This document shows, one piece after another, positions 32,327 through 42,984 of a stretch of DNA of 58,965 nucleotides. A program made the translations under genes and the position numbers. The stretch is from Porphyromonadaceae bacterium. Lineage in GTDB: Bacteria > Bacteroidota > Bacteroidia > Bacteroidales > UBA12481. The stretch spans positions 1 to 58,965 of the forward strand of contig QYQM01000109.1 of the NCBI GenBank assembly GCA_007280905.1. Direction: 5' to 3'. Numbering within the stretch: position 1 is the stretch's first letter; every line of letters begins with the position of its first letter. The notes beneath the pieces are model-generated. The model saw only the letters and a list, made by a program, of their open reading frames with translations, was not told the DNA's origin and ran no database searches.

Positions 32327-32847
32327 TCCCTATCGATAAACCGATTGTGCTGCTGGGTTTTATGGGCAGCGGAAAAAGTACTTTAGGTAAACAATTAGCT
32401 GCATCTCTGGGCTGGACCTTTACTGATCTTGATTGTTTTATCGAAGCGGAGGAGAATCGCACAATCCCCGAAATTTTTGAACAGGATGGAGAAGCCACTT
32501 TCCGGATGCTCGAATCCAATGCCTTGAAGAAGGTACTTAATCAATCGCACCAGGTGATTGCCATCGGTGGCGGTGCCCCATGCCATCCGGGCAATCTTCA
32601 GCTGATCAGGGAAAAATCGCTATCGATCTACCTTAAAATCAGTGAAACGCAATTGCTGCACCGGCTTGCCTGGTCATCAACTCCACGACCGCTTCTGAAC
32701 GGAAAATCCGAATCCGAAATCCAATCCTTTATTACAGATCTATTGGTTACCAGAGAGCCTTATTATCTTAAGGCAGATATAATAATTGAATCGGATGCGA
32801 TTACAACCGGGATAATTTTATCGAAGTTGGAAAAGGAAACCCTTTAA
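32320..32847 (+). CDS. aroK: Shikimate kinase
   Basis: 175 aa, normal length. Walker A GFMGSGKST lies at residues 13-21, DLD at about 38-40, and the IAIGGGAP motif near 86. The lid Arg is in the region STPRPLL. It phosphorylates shikimate in chorismate biosynthesis in the cytosol. The start overlaps the parC stop by 7 bp. Confidence 0.93.
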   Translation: MVIPIDKPIVLLGFMGSGKSTLGKQLAASLGWTFTDLDCFIEAEENRTIPEIFEQDGEATFRMLESNALKKVLNQSHQVIAIGGGAPCHPGNLQLIREKSLSIYLKISETQLLHRLAWSSTPRPLLNGKSESEIQSFITDLLVTREPYYLKADIIIESDAITTGIILSKLEKETL

Positions 32848-32863
32848 CGGTCGCTAACGAAGC

Positions 32864-32911
32864 TGCCTACTGCTTACTGTCATTGCCTACTGCTGACTGC
32901 CTACTGCCTAC
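32864..32911. repeat. Period-7 TGCCTAC tandem array
   Basis: Units TGCCTAC, TGCTTAC, a 6-base break, then TGCCTAC, TGCTGAC, TGCCTAC, TGCCTAC. It fills most of the 71-bp gap between the convergent aroK and mltD genes. Confidence 0.6.
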
Positions 32912-32918
32912 TGGACCG

Positions 32919-34541
32919 CTATCCTTCTTTTCGTTTGATCTTCAGAACCTGCCCGGTCTGCAGCTTTGAGCCGGTCATCTGGTTCAGCTTCATAATGTCC
33001 TCATGACTGATCCCGGGATATTTCTGAGCGATCGTCCAAAGATTATCCCCTGACCGCACGGTATATAAAATGAACTGGTCTTTAGTGCCGGCTGATACCG
33101 CTTGAGTAACCTGTTCTTCAGCCTGACCGGTACCATTTTCTTTTCCAACCCTCGACTGCTTCTTAGCAAAGGTCAGTCCGTTAATGTCCCGAAAATCCTC
33201 AGCTTTCGATTTGGGAACATAAACAGTTAAGGATTGGCCCGAGCGCAAACTATTGCTTGCCAAACCATTCCAGTCCTTAATAGCATTGATTCCGACCTCG
33301 TACCACGAAGATATAAAGCCAAGATTATCCCCTGACTTCACCGTATAGGTTAACGCAACATCATCACCGGAAGGCTCCACCGGTTTTGATTTTGGTTTTG
33401 ATTTTGATTTAACCGAACGGATTGGTTCCTTATCCATATTATTTTTAGCCAGATAAACATTCTGTTTAAAGTTCAGAATGGAATCCTGGAGGGTGATAAA
33501 GGAACAGATTTTATCATCTGGCAAACGCAAAGCATAAGGTCCGCCGGCAGCCGGAAGAATCTTCCTCCGGTATTTCGGATTCAGCATCTGCATGGTGGCC
33601 ATATCCACTCCCAATACTTCCGATGCTTGCCCCAGATGCAGTTCATGGCAAACCAAGACGGTATCTGAATTGATGGGCATTTCAGGTTTAACTGCAAAAA
33701 AACCATGATCTTGTGAATAATTCATGATATAGGCTGCAGCGATGAAGGCAGGTACAAATCCACGGGTTTCGGTTGGCAGATAATAAAACACATCCCAATA
33801 ATTTTTCTTCCCTCCAGCTCGCTGAATGGCCTTTTTCATATTACCCGGACCGCAGTTATAGGCTGCGATCACCATGTGCCAGTCGCCAAATATAGAATAC
33901 AACTCTTTCAGGTAAGCGCACGCAACCTCAGTGGATCTCTCCGGGTCGAGCCTTTCGTCAATGAACGAATTCACATTCAGCTTATACAGTTTTGCCGTTC
34001 CCAGCATAAACTGCCACATCCCCTGGGCGCCAACCCGCGATCTGGCTACCGGATTAAGTGCCGATTCAATAATCGGAAGATATTTAAGTTCGAGGGGAAG
34101 GCCGCAAGCATCCAGTTTCGACTCGATCATCGGGAAGTAGTAATCCGAAAGTCCAAGCATGATCGATACCTGCTTTCGGCGGCTTTTCGTATAAAGATCC
34201 AGATAACTCCTCACCTGTTTATTGTATGTCAGCTCTATGGCTGAAGGAATGCCTGCCAATCTTTTGATGAAAACTGAATCCGGGAGATCCGGTATATTAT
34301 TGTCCTTTCTGAAGGCAAGTGCTGTATCCTGATAAAACCGGACCGGCAGGCGATTATTCTGCCAGGCCAGGTAAAGGCTGTCGAGGCGTTGCAGATATTG
34401 CTGATAAACCGGATCCTTTGCAGGATTCACCGAATCAATGGTCACCAGATTGGTAGTTTGCTGTCCCATCAACAGGGTCGACCAGCCTAACAGGATGACA
34501 GAAAGGGTATTGCGAAAAATCTTTCGTACATTCATGCTCAT
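32919..34541 (-). CDS. mltD: Lytic murein transglycosylase with two LysM domains (MltD-like)
   Basis: 540 aa. The signal peptide covers about residues 1-27. Residues about 125-330 form an SLT lysozyme-like domain with the catalytic Glu in PIIESALNP, GAQGMWQFM and AAYNCGPGN. Two LysM modules (YTVKSGDNLGFISSWYEVG, about 395-440; YTVRSGDNLWTIAQKYPG, about 490-537) bind peptidoglycan. It cleaves glycan strands in the periplasm. The ATG overlaps the DUF5683 stop by 4 bp, placing it last in the recJ-parA-parB-DUF5683-mltD cluster. Confidence 0.9.
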   Translation of the reverse strand: MSMNVRKIFRNTLSVILLGWSTLLMGQQTTNLVTIDSVNPAKDPVYQQYLQRLDSLYLAWQNNRLPVRFYQDTALAFRKDNNIPDLPDSVFIKRLAGIPSAIELTYNKQVRSYLDLYTKSRRKQVSIMLGLSDYYFPMIESKLDACGLPLELKYLPIIESALNPVARSRVGAQGMWQFMLGTAKLYKLNVNSFIDERLDPERSTEVACAYLKELYSIFGDWHMVIAAYNCGPGNMKKAIQRAGGKKNYWDVFYYLPTETRGFVPAFIAAAYIMNYSQDHGFFAVKPEMPINSDTVLVCHELHLGQASEVLGVDMATMQMLNPKYRRKILPAAGGPYALRLPDDKICSFITLQDSILNFKQNVYLAKNNMDKEPIRSVKSKSKPKSKPVEPSGDDVALTYTVKSGDNLGFISSWYEVGINAIKDWNGLASNSLRSGQSLTVYVPKSKAEDFRDINGLTFAKKQSRVGKENGTGQAEEQVTQAVSAGTKDQFILYTVRSGDNLWTIAQKYPGISHEDIMKLNQMTGSKLQTGQVLKIKRKEG

Positions 34542-35119
34542 TTGTTATTAATTATAAAACTCAATCCCACGCCCGGTTTCATCCGGCTAACCCAAAGGGC
34601 TCTCGGCCGGATACGCAGGCTAAGGTCTTCACTCACATCCCAATTGAAAAAATGGGCATCAACATTCGCATCAATAATAGTCAATCCATGCCAAGCAAGC
34701 AAGGCCAGGAACGATATATCTCTGAAACGGCGGTAACTATCAATGTCGGCCAACAACTCTGCGGCTGACTTATTACTCTGACTTACTGTTGATTCCATAG
34801 TATCAGTAAGTGCCAGGTAATTTTTTTTGGAATCTTTGTAGTTTTTCTGATTGGTGACCAATGCAAAGCTGGCAGCAACATATCCCACATAAACAATCGG
34901 AATTTTCCAGTATTTCCTGTTAAAAGCCTGTCCAGCACCGGGTATCGTTGCGGCTAATATAGTTGCCTTGGTTGCCGAATGAATTGTTGTAGCTGTTTTA
35001 AGACCGGTTGCAATGGAGTCACCACTATTCTGCGCAGGTGCAAAATCAGCCAGGCCAGGCGTCAGGATCAGAAATACTGACAACGCCAGCCATTTAATAA
35101 TGTTTCTTACAAACCCCAA
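34538..35119 (-). CDS. DUF5683-type exported protein
   Basis: 193 aa. An N-terminal signal or anchor is at residues 5-30. The region KATILAATIPGAGQAFNRKYWKIPIVYVGYVAAS is characteristic of DUF5683, with one or two further hydrophobic segments (about 80-100 and 140-158). It is a Bacteroidota protein commonly next to parAB and mltD; its function is unknown, and an envelope role is inferred from neighbours and hydrophobicity. It is coupled to mltD by an ATGA overlap and lies 9 bp after parB. Confidence 0.7.
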   Translation of the reverse strand: MGFVRNIIKWLALSVFLILTPGLADFAPAQNSGDSIATGLKTATTIHSATKATILAATIPGAGQAFNRKYWKIPIVYVGYVAASFALVTNQKNYKDSKKNYLALTDTMESTVSQSNKSAAELLADIDSYRRFRDISFLALLAWHGLTIIDANVDAHFFNWDVSEDLSLRIRPRALWVSRMKPGVGLSFIINNK

Positions 35120-35128
35120 AATTCAACT

Positions 35129-35992
35129 TTACTCTTTTATTTGATCCAGTTTGCCCAGAATCTTTTCAAGTTCCTCATCAGAATTAAACGTGAGGATGAT
35201 CTTCCCTTTTCCTTTACTGTTCCGTTTAAACTGGACACCAACCTGGAAGTAACGTTTCAATTGATCTTGTAATTGCCCATGCTCCCCCGGAACCTCTCCT
35301 TTTTCTTTAATTACCGGCTTACGTTCGGCTTGAATGTGCCGGACCAGCTCCTCTATCTTTCTAACAGACAGATTGTTATCAAGAATTTTTTGATAAATAA
35401 CCAATTGCACAGCCGGATCTTCAATATTGATCAGTGTCCGTGCATGGCCCATCGAAAGTTTCGATGTTCTGAGCCCAAGCTGAATCTCAGCTGGTAATTT
35501 CAGCAACCGGAGATAATTGGAGATGGTCGACCGTTTCTTTCCCACACGGTCGCTCATGTTTTCCTGGGTAAGTTTGCATTCATCGATCAAACGTTGATAG
35601 GATATGGCTACCTCGATGGGGTCAAGATCCTCGCGCTGAATATTCTCAACCAATGCCAGCTCGAGCATCGACTGGTCATCAGCTGTTCTGATGTATGCCG
35701 GAATCCGGCTAAGTCCGGCTATCACCGCAGCTTTTAATCGGCGTTCTCCGGCTATAAGCTGATATTTTTTATCAGCCAGTTTCCTGACGGTAATGGGCTG
35801 AATGATGCCGAACTGCCGTATCGATGCAGCCATTTCCTCCAGCGCTTCCTGGTCAAAATGCGACCTGGGCTGGAAAGGATTGGTTTCGATCAGGCTGATC
35901 TCAATTTCATTTATTGAGGCTTCAGGTTTCAGGTTAGCGTCCACCATCAGGGTGCTAAGCCCTCTTCCTAAAACACTTCTTTTCTCAGTCAT
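35129..35992 (-). CDS. parB: Chromosome-partitioning protein ParB
   Basis: 287 aa. The N-terminal RGLSTLM is the usual ParA-interacting tail. The ParB/Srx nuclease-like CTP-binding fold has NPFQPR and the box II motif GERRLKAA. The helix-turn-helix is around 140-170 (RVGKKRSTISNYLRLLKLP). A C-terminal dimerisation domain follows. It binds parS and loads as a sliding clamp for origin segregation. I did not find a parS site in this window. Confidence 0.92.
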   Translation of the reverse strand: MTEKRSVLGRGLSTLMVDANLKPEASINEIEISLIETNPFQPRSHFDQEALEEMAASIRQFGIIQPITVRKLADKKYQLIAGERRLKAAVIAGLSRIPAYIRTADDQSMLELALVENIQREDLDPIEVAISYQRLIDECKLTQENMSDRVGKKRSTISNYLRLLKLPAEIQLGLRTSKLSMGHARTLINIEDPAVQLVIYQKILDNNLSVRKIEELVRHIQAERKPVIKEKGEVPGEHGQLQDQLKRYFQVGVQFKRNSKGKGKIILTFNSDEELEKILGKLDQIKE

Positions 35993-36007
35993 CCTTCTGT
36001 TACTTGG

Positions 36008-36808
36008 TTAATCAATCACTTTTTCGGTATCCCTGATCTGAGTCAATCCGTTTTTTTGCAGCAACTCGCGGGCCAGGCTGAGGTGATTCAATGATCCTTT
36101 TGAGTTGGCATCATACATCACCACCGGTTTTCCATAACTTGGTGCCTCACCAAGTTTGATGTTCCTGCTGATAATAGTATTGAAAACCATCGATTGAAAA
36201 TGCTTGGTCACTTCTTCATAAACCTGATTCGACAGCCTGAGCCGGCTATCATACATGGTGAGCAGAAATCCTTCAATCTCCAGTTCGGGATTTAGCCTGC
36301 TCTGAATAATTTTGATCGTATTCAGAAGCTTTCCGAGCCCTTCGAGCGCAAAATACTCGCACTGAACAGGAATGATGACCGAGTTGGCTGCAGTCAAAGC
36401 ATTGACGGTTAATAATCCTAAGGAAGGTGAGCAATCAATCAGAACAAAATGATAATCATTTTTAACCTGATCGATAACCCTTGCCATCAGTTTCTCGCGG
36501 TTTGGCAGGTTGAGAATTTCAATTTCGGCCCCTACCAGATCGATATTTGAAGGAAGGATATCAAATCCCGGAACCTCTGTGTTCAGAATGATATTTTTCG
36601 GATTGACATCATCAACCAGACATTCATACAGGCTGGTTTTGATGTTCCTGACATCGAAGCCGGCACCGGAAGTTGCATTGGCCTGCGGATCAGCATCTAC
36701 GAGCAACACCCGGTATTCCAGGACCGCTAAGCTCGCTGCCAGATTGATCGCAGTGGTTGTTTTTCCCACTCCGCCTTTCTGGTTAGCTATCGAAATTACT
36801 TTACCCAT
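36008..36808 (-). CDS. parA: Chromosome-partitioning ATPase ParA/Soj
   Basis: About 266 aa from the ATG at 36808 ([20 protein letters not shown]); the frame is open to 36871, but that extension overlaps recJ and is not family-like. The deviant Walker A KGGVGKTT is followed by Walker [13 protein letters not shown] and [12 protein letters not shown] MinD/ParA dimerising ATPase, it acts with ParB, encoded 15 bp downstream. Confidence 0.93.
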   Translation of the reverse strand: MGKVISIANQKGGVGKTTTAINLAASLAVLEYRVLLVDADPQANATSGAGFDVRNIKTSLYECLVDDVNPKNIILNTEVPGFDILPSNIDLVGAEIEILNLPNREKLMARVIDQVKNDYHFVLIDCSPSLGLLTVNALTAANSVIIPVQCEYFALEGLGKLLNTIKIIQSRLNPELEIEGFLLTMYDSRLRLSNQVYEEVTKHFQSMVFNTIISRNIKLGEAPSYGKPVVMYDANSKGSLNHLSLARELLQKNGLTQIRDTEKVID

Positions 36809-36867
36809 GAGCATTTTTTTGGCGGCGTAAAAATAGTGATAATACCGATAACATCCGGCTGCAACGG

Positions 36868-38592
36868 TCAATTCTGTTCCTGTATCCGGATATCCTTAAC
36901 CATCAATTGCATACTGGTTGCACCCCGGAAAGTGTTCTCCTCCACGGTAAAAGCGATATCAAAAGGTGTACCCTTATGTATCTCATTAAACATATGCCCC
37001 ATATTAAAAGCGATCCCTTCAAAATCGGACTGATTCCCCTTGATTGAGGTTATGCTTAGTTTCAAATGCTCCCACGATCTTCCCACCTGTCGGCTTTTGC
37101 TGGTATCCCTGAGGTTCCGGCAGACAAACATCGGCGAATTGTTATCCGGGCCAAAAGGTTCAAACTGCCTCAATATCCTGAAGAATTTAGGAGTAATATC
37201 ATCCAGGTCGATTTCGGCATCGATCACTACCTGGGGAATGAGTTGTTCGCCGGTAATGGTAGAAGACACGAACTCCTCAAAGCGTTGGGTAAACAGCTCG
37301 ACATTCTCCAACGGCATGCTCAGTCCAGCTGCATATTTATGCCCGCCAAAACTTTCGAGAAGATCGGAACAGGCACTAATAGCCTGGTAGAGATCATAAT
37401 TATCAACAGATCTGGCAGATCCGGTGGCCATTCCGCTCGAGCGGGTCAGGATCACCGTAGGCCGGTAATAAAAATCGATCAGCCTGGAAGCGACGATTCC
37501 AACAACCCCCTTGTGCCATTCCGGATGATACAGAACGGTGGTTTTCCTGGTTTTCATATCGTCCATACCTTCGACCATTTTCCGGGCCAGATCGGTAATC
37601 TCAACATCAATATTCTTCCGGTAATCGTTATAGGAATCCACTTTCCCGCCAAGTTCCATCGCATCTTTTTCATCTTTGGCAATCAAAAGCTCCACAGCAC
37701 TTTCTCCGGAAGATATCCTGCCGGCAGCATTGATCCGGGGACCTATCTTGAATACAATATCCGAAACGGTTATCTGCCTGTCATCACAATTGCTTATCGT
37801 GATTAAGGCCTTCAATCCCGGCACCGGGTTTTCATTCAGCTTCTTTAAACCATGATAGGCCAATATCCTGTTCTCCCCGATCATCGGAACAAGATCTGCG
37901 GCAATACTGACGCAAACCAGATCAAGATATTTAGCAATATGCGAAAAAGGGATGGCGTTCCGTAAACAAAAAGCCTGCAATAATTTGAATCCCACCCCGC
38001 AACCCGACAACTCCTTGCACGGATAAGCGCAACCAGGTTGTTTTGGATCCAGAATAGCCACTGCAACAGGCAATTCAAGATCGGGAAGATGATGGTCACA
38101 AATAATAAATTCGATTCCCTTGCGCCTGGCATAATCCATTTTATCGATGGCCTTTATCCCGCAATCCAGTGCGATAACCAGGGTGAACCCTTCCTGTGCC
38201 GCATACTCGATTCCCGGATAGGAAATTCCATACCCTTCGGAATAGCGATCGGGTATATAATATCCCAGGCGATCAAGCCTTTTGCGCAGAAATGAATAAA
38301 TCAGTGCAACCGAAGTAGTACCATCAACATCATAATCGCCATAGATCAAAACCTTTTCCTGTTTTTCAATGGCCTCGTTCAGGCGCTGAACTGCCTTATC
38401 CATATCCTTCATCAGGAAGGGATTATGCAATCCTTCGAGTTGCGGCCTGAAAAAATGCCTGGCCTCCTCAAAATCCTTTATCCCCCGCTGAACCAACAAT
38501 GAGGCTAAACTTCTGCCGATTACGAGCTGATTGGATAAACTCTCGACGAAAACAGGCTCAGGTTCAGGAAGTATATTCCAAAGTTTATTCAT
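36868..38592 (-). CDS. recJ: Single-stranded-DNA-specific exonuclease RecJ
   Basis: 574 aa. DHH-family motifs: [15 protein letters not shown] near residue 80 and the signature CDHHLPD near 165, followed by a DHHA1 domain with [10 protein letters not shown] near 400. A C-terminal OB-fold-like part completes it. It degrades single-stranded DNA 5'-3' during recombination and repair. First gene of the minus-strand recJ-parA-parB-DUF5683-mltD cluster and divergent from lysS. Confidence 0.93.
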   Translation of the reverse strand: MNKLWNILPEPEPVFVESLSNQLVIGRSLASLLVQRGIKDFEEARHFFRPQLEGLHNPFLMKDMDKAVQRLNEAIEKQEKVLIYGDYDVDGTTSVALIYSFLRKRLDRLGYYIPDRYSEGYGISYPGIEYAAQEGFTLVIALDCGIKAIDKMDYARRKGIEFIICDHHLPDLELPVAVAILDPKQPGCAYPCKELSGCGVGFKLLQAFCLRNAIPFSHIAKYLDLVCVSIAADLVPMIGENRILAYHGLKKLNENPVPGLKALITISNCDDRQITVSDIVFKIGPRINAAGRISSGESAVELLIAKDEKDAMELGGKVDSYNDYRKNIDVEITDLARKMVEGMDDMKTRKTTVLYHPEWHKGVVGIVASRLIDFYYRPTVILTRSSGMATGSARSVDNYDLYQAISACSDLLESFGGHKYAAGLSMPLENVELFTQRFEEFVSSTITGEQLIPQVVIDAEIDLDDITPKFFRILRQFEPFGPDNNSPMFVCRNLRDTSKSRQVGRSWEHLKLSITSIKGNQSDFEGIAFNMGHMFNEIHKGTPFDIAFTVEENTFRGATSMQLMVKDIRIQEQN

Positions 38593-38639
38593 CAGGTTTT
38601 GCGATAGGGAAAAAAATAAAAATAAGCAAATTTCCCATG

Positions 38640-38670
38640 TTTGTTATAACTCCGATGAAAAGTATCTTTG
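38640..38670 (+). promoter_or_regulatory. Textbook Bacteroidota promoter of lysS
   Basis: TTTG at 38640-38643, a 19-base spacer, TATCTTTG at 38663-38670. It agrees fully with TTTG-N19-TAnnTTTG. The start codon at 38692 follows after a leader of about 15 bases. Confidence 0.8.
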
Positions 38671-38691
38671 CAAAAAAATAAAACACCCGTT

Positions 38692-40218
38692 ATGCCGGAA
38701 CTTAGCGAACAGGAACAAATTAGAAGACAGTCTCTTCAGGAAATCAGGAACATGGGTATCAATCCATACCCGGCTGCAAAATACTCAGTTACTGCCAATG
38801 CCGCCGATACCCTCGCGCATTTTGATGAGAAGCCTGAAGCTTATCAGGGAGTCTGCTATGCCGGCAGAATCATGTCACGCCGGATCATGGGGAAAGCATC
38901 TTTTGGCGAGCTCATGGATTCATCGGGACGGGTCCAGATTTATGTGAACCGTGATGAATTATGCCCGGGGGAAAACAAGGACCTATATAACCTATTCTTT
39001 AAACGCTTACTGGATATAGGTGATATTATCGGCGTTGTCGGTGATGTTTTCCGGACCCAGGTCGGAGAGATTACCGTAAAAGTAAAAGAACTCACCCTGT
39101 TGGCTAAAACCGTGAGGCCCCTGCCGGTGGTTAAGGAAAAAGACGGAGTTCTGTATGACGCTTTCTCCGATCCGGAACAGCGGTATCGTCAACGGTATCT
39201 CGACCTGATTGTCAATCCGTCCGTGAGAGATGTGTTTATCAAGAGGTCGAAAATTATTACCGTGATTCGGGAGTTGTTGGATTCCAGGGGATATTACGAA
39301 GTAGAAACCCCTGTATTACAGCCAATTCACGGAGGCGCAGCAGCCCGCCCCTTCGTTACTCACCACAATACCCTGGATACTGAACTCTATCTGCGAATTG
39401 CCAATGAACTTTACCTGAAACGCCTGATTGTAGGCGGCTTCGACGGGGTATACGAGTTTTCCAAAGATTTCCGGAACGAAGGAATGGACCGATTCCATAA
39501 TCCTGAGTTTACCCAGATTGAATTGTATGTCGCCTACATGGATTATTTCTGGATGATGGACCTCGTGGAAGAAATGATTGAGAAGGTGGCAATATCACTT
39601 CATGGCTCCACCCAGGTTCAGGTGGGTGAAAATTTGATCGACTTTAAGCGTCCGTGGAAACGGTTTACCATGTTCGGTTCCATTGAGCATTTTACCGGTA
39701 TCGATGTCAGCCGGATGGACGAGGATCAGCTGGTCGAAACCTGCAAAAAACTGCATATCGATACCGACAAAAGCATGGGAAAAGGCAAGCTTATCGATTC
39801 GTTGTTTGGCGAGTGTTGTGAATCCAACCTGATTCAGCCAACCTTCATCATGGACTATCCGGTGGAAATGTCACCATTAGCAAAGAAACACCGCAGCGTG
39901 GAAGGCCTCGTGGAACGGTTCGAGTGCATCTGCAACGGCAAAGAAATCTGCAATGCATACTCCGAGTTGAATGACCCGATCGATCAGCGCGAAAGGTTTG
40001 AAGAACAGATGCTTCTGGCCAAACGAGGGGATCAGGAAGCCATGGCGCTCGATGAAGATTTTCTGCGGGCAATGGAATTCGGGATGCCCCCAACTTCTGG
40101 TCTGGGTATAGGTATTGACCGGTTGGCCATGATTATGACCAACTCACCTTCCATTCAAGATGTTATACTGTTCCCGCAGATGAGGCCCGAAAAAGGCACC
40201 GTAAAAACCGAAAAATAA
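38692..40218 (+). CDS. lysS: Lysyl-tRNA synthetase, class II
   Basis: About 508 aa. The ATG at 38692 is preferred to the TTG at 38668, which lies inside the -7 promoter element. An N-terminal OB-fold anticodon-binding domain (about 50-155) is followed by class II motif 1 around 190-215, motif 2 ([22 protein letters not shown]) and motif 3 ([13 protein letters not shown]). It charges tRNA-Lys. The usual Bacteroidota length may reach about 575 with a C-terminal extension, which is absent here. The pgi gene follows 25 bp downstream. Confidence 0.95.
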   Translation: MPELSEQEQIRRQSLQEIRNMGINPYPAAKYSVTANAADTLAHFDEKPEAYQGVCYAGRIMSRRIMGKASFGELMDSSGRVQIYVNRDELCPGENKDLYNLFFKRLLDIGDIIGVVGDVFRTQVGEITVKVKELTLLAKTVRPLPVVKEKDGVLYDAFSDPEQRYRQRYLDLIVNPSVRDVFIKRSKIITVIRELLDSRGYYEVETPVLQPIHGGAAARPFVTHHNTLDTELYLRIANELYLKRLIVGGFDGVYEFSKDFRNEGMDRFHNPEFTQIELYVAYMDYFWMMDLVEEMIEKVAISLHGSTQVQVGENLIDFKRPWKRFTMFGSIEHFTGIDVSRMDEDQLVETCKKLHIDTDKSMGKGKLIDSLFGECCESNLIQPTFIMDYPVEMSPLAKKHRSVEGLVERFECICNGKEICNAYSELNDPIDQRERFEEQMLLAKRGDQEAMALDEDFLRAMEFGMPPTSGLGIGIDRLAMIMTNSPSIQDVILFPQMRPEKGTVKTEK

Positions 40219-40243
40219 ACGACCTCCCAAAATAGCTGAACAC

Positions 40244-41542
40244 ATGTCAAAAATTAACGTCGATCTCGAATTTGCATCGGATTTCCTTCCCAAACAGGCA
40301 CTTCAGCTTTGGGCAACTGATATTTCATTGGCAAATTCCATGCTGACGAAAAAATGGGGTAAGGGTCACGATTTCCTGGGATGGCTCAACTTGCCGGAAA
40401 AATCGATACAGCAGTTGCCTGATATTCTTTCTATTGCCCGAGACTTTTCGGGTGAATTGGATGCCGTGGTGATCATCGGCATCGGTGGATCCTATCTGGG
40501 TGCCCGTGCAGCCATAGATTCCCTTACCAGCCCGCTTGGCATTCACCGGCCCGGGCCGGAGATCCTTTATGCCGGACATCATTTGGTTGGAAAATATTAT
40601 ATTGATCTTCTGGAATATCTGAAAGATAAACGATGGGGAATCGTTGTGGTCTCAAAATCCGGAACCACCACCGAGCCGGCAATCGCCTTCAGAATTCTCA
40701 AAAATGCCCTGGAAAACCAGGTTGGCCAGGCTGCAGCTTCCCGCAGAATCATTGCCATCACGGATGAGAAAAAAGGTGCCCTGCGAAAACTTTCAACCCA
40801 GTTGGGCTACAAAACTTTTATTATACCGGATGATGTGGGCGGCCGCTATTCGGTTCTCAGTCCGGTCGGACTGGTTCCGATCGCCATAGCAGGATTTTCT
40901 GTCGGAGCGATGCTCGAAGGTGCCCGCGAGATGATGAAGGCATCGGAAAATGATATGAGCCTTGCTACCGACCCCGTAGCCCGCTATGCCGCGGCCCGGA
41001 ATGCATTCTACAACCAAGGCAAAAGAATCGAGATTCTCTGCAGCTTCCATCCTGAACTCCATTATATTGCTGAATGGTGGAAACAACTGTTCGGTGAAAG
41101 CGAAGGCAAGGAAGGCAAAGGAATTTTTCCGGCCGTTGCCGAGTATACCACCGACCTCCATTCGATGGGTCAATATATGCAGGAAGGACCGAGAAAACTC
41201 TTTGAAACTATTCTGATTCCGAAAGAAGCTCAGGCCGATCTGCAGATTCCGGAAGATCCTCAGGATCTCGACGGATTGAATTTCCTGGCTGGTCAGGAAT
41301 TATCATATGTGAATGAGGCCGCCTGCAATGGCACTGCCCTGGCACATCTGGCTGGCGGAGTCCCGGTTATCCGGATCCTTTTCGATCGCATCGATGAAAA
41401 TAATCTTGGAAGCCTTTTCTACTTCTTTGAAAAAAGTTGTGCGATAAGTGGTTATCAATTGAACGTCAACCCGTTCGATCAACCCGGAGTGGAATTGTAC
41501 AAAAATAATATGTTTCGCCTGCTGAAAAAGCCCGGTTATTGA
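40244..41542 (+). CDS. pgi: Glucose-6-phosphate isomerase
   Basis: 432 aa, the shorter PGI form. SIS-type sugar-isomerase signatures: VIIGIGGSYLGARA (about 75-88), VVSKSGTTTEPAIAFR (about 134-149) and the active-site region GESEGKEGKGIFP near 285. It interconverts glucose-6-phosphate and fructose-6-phosphate. It is probably cotranscribed with lysS and overlaps the convergent AlgJ-like gene by 7 bp at its 3' end. Confidence 0.94.
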   Translation: MSKINVDLEFASDFLPKQALQLWATDISLANSMLTKKWGKGHDFLGWLNLPEKSIQQLPDILSIARDFSGELDAVVIIGIGGSYLGARAAIDSLTSPLGIHRPGPEILYAGHHLVGKYYIDLLEYLKDKRWGIVVVSKSGTTTEPAIAFRILKNALENQVGQAAASRRIIAITDEKKGALRKLSTQLGYKTFIIPDDVGGRYSVLSPVGLVPIAIAGFSVGAMLEGAREMMKASENDMSLATDPVARYAAARNAFYNQGKRIEILCSFHPELHYIAEWWKQLFGESEGKEGKGIFPAVAEYTTDLHSMGQYMQEGPRKLFETILIPKEAQADLQIPEDPQDLDGLNFLAGQELSYVNEAACNGTALAHLAGGVPVIRILFDRIDENNLGSLFYFFEKSCAISGYQLNVNPFDQPGVELYKNNMFRLLKKPGY

Positions 41543-42984
41543 TTCGCCTGCTGAAGCATCCAGATTGCATCTCTGCTGACCTGCTCATCCACTGAAATTT
41601 TATTGATAAGAGCCTTTTCACGGATCTGCTTCATCCATGCCGGATCTTTCAGGATATTCATCCTGTAATAGCCCACATCATGCGGAATTTTCCCCGCCTG
41701 ATCAGCTTGCCAGAACAGGTAATCAGCATTGCCTGCCAGTTTATCCTGCATCGGAACTCCCGAATAATCTGCCTGTTTCTGAATATCATCAAACCAGATA
41801 TAATTCCCTATGATGCCGCGAATAAAATCATACCGGTATTCCCTGCCGGCAGCCGGATAATAATGACGGTATAAAACGTCGGTAAAATCCCAGTCGAACC
41901 GGTGATAAAACCGCTCGGTAACCATAATCAGAATCAGGTCCATTCCTTCAACCGTTTGCGGTATGTTCAATGAACCGGTATCCTTCGGAGCCGACCAGCT
42001 ATCCGGATAAATGCTTTGGTTGTAATACCAGAAGGCTTCATTGGCAAAAGCCCGGGCCGGAATTTTGGCATTGAGTACATTAAAGAAATAACTGTCGGAT
42101 ATCACCAGTACCCTGGGCTTTCGAACCGAATCTTTGTTAGCCAGATGATAAACCGGATAGCCCATTTTCGGATGCTTCGGTGCCTTCATCAGGTTCATGA
42201 TATCTGCCAGGTCACCATCGGTATCCCGCAGGCTATCTGTCATTTCCACCCGATCGATCACCAGGTCGGGAACCGGAAGGTGAAGAGCTCCGTTGATAAA
42301 TCCAAGAAGAGTGTCAGCAGCCAGTACCATGCCGCCCATTGACCAGTGAATACCCCCTTTCGGAAACAGAGGATAAGAAGCTGAACTCTTTTTATCCCTG
42401 TAAAACCGGTTGAGATCGAGTAAGGGAATCCCTTTCTGGCCGGATTCTCTTAGAATAGCCTGATAATTAGTGTGATCTGATGTAAACCAGGTGAACCGTA
42501 ACGGGATATTTTCAGGAAGGTAAGAAGCTTTCCCCGGTTCCAGAACAATGGCCACCTTTACGCCCAACTTTGCAAGTGTATCTGTAACCTGTTTCAGGCG
42601 GTTAAACTTCTGATCCCAGTAATAATCGCCCAGATAATCGCGGCCGGTATAAGACCGGATATAGTCAGATTCAAAAAGGTACCGGTGCTTTCCGACCACC
42701 ACCCCGGAAGCATTGGCTTTATTGTAAAAGGTATATTCAATCTGGTTTTTCAGCCTGATCAAAACTGGACGGAACCCTATGTGCTCCTCTGTGGCACGGG
42801 TGTATTGAACCTGAAATTCGTCAGTAAACCAGGTTTTTATGCTGAATCGGGGATAAACGGAAGTATCCGCCTGGCCGCGAAGGTTTTTCACCCTTAACAG
42901 GCCGGTGCTCTGCTGGATCACCGGAACAAGCAGGATGAGCAGCAGGAGAATGAATATCGCCGTTTTCAGTTTCTGGTTCATCAT
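41536..42984 (-). CDS. AlgJ/AlgX-like (DHHW-type) SGNH acetyltransferase
   Basis: 482 aa with an N-terminal membrane anchor (residues 8-27, ILLLLILLVPVI) and a periplasmic body. The SGNH-like region has VLVISDSYFFNV (nucleophile Ser) near 300, and a motif GIHWSMGGMVLAAD near 215 contributes the catalytic His expected in AlgJ/AlgX proteins. Members receive acetyl groups from a partner MBOAT protein and O-acetylate an exported polysaccharide. The partner lies immediately upstream, stop and start codons abutting (TAAATG). Confidence 0.8.
   Translation of the reverse strand: MMNQKLKTAIFILLLLILLVPVIQQSTGLLRVKNLRGQADTSVYPRFSIKTWFTDEFQVQYTRATEEHIGFRPVLIRLKNQIEYTFYNKANASGVVVGKHRYLFESDYIRSYTGRDYLGDYYWDQKFNRLKQVTDTLAKLGVKVAIVLEPGKASYLPENIPLRFTWFTSDHTNYQAILRESGQKGIPLLDLNRFYRDKKSSASYPLFPKGGIHWSMGGMVLAADTLLGFINGALHLPVPDLVIDRVEMTDSLRDTDGDLADIMNLMKAPKHPKMGYPVYHLANKDSVRKPRVLVISDSYFFNVLNAKIPARAFANEAFWYYNQSIYPDSWSAPKDTGSLNIPQTVEGMDLILIMVTERFYHRFDWDFTDVLYRHYYPAAGREYRYDFIRGIIGNYIWFDDIQKQADYSGVPMQDKLAGNADYLFWQADQAGKIPHDVGYYRMNILKDPAWMKQIREKALINKISVDEQVSRDAIWMLQQANQ

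Noticed and set aside
35129-36808. parS site near parAB
   Set aside because: I looked for a TGTTTCACGTGAAACA-like palindrome around parAB and saw none in the window.
37066-37806. 246-aa plus-strand frame
   Set aside because: Lies wholly antisense to recJ, whose DHH and DHHA1 motifs are clear.
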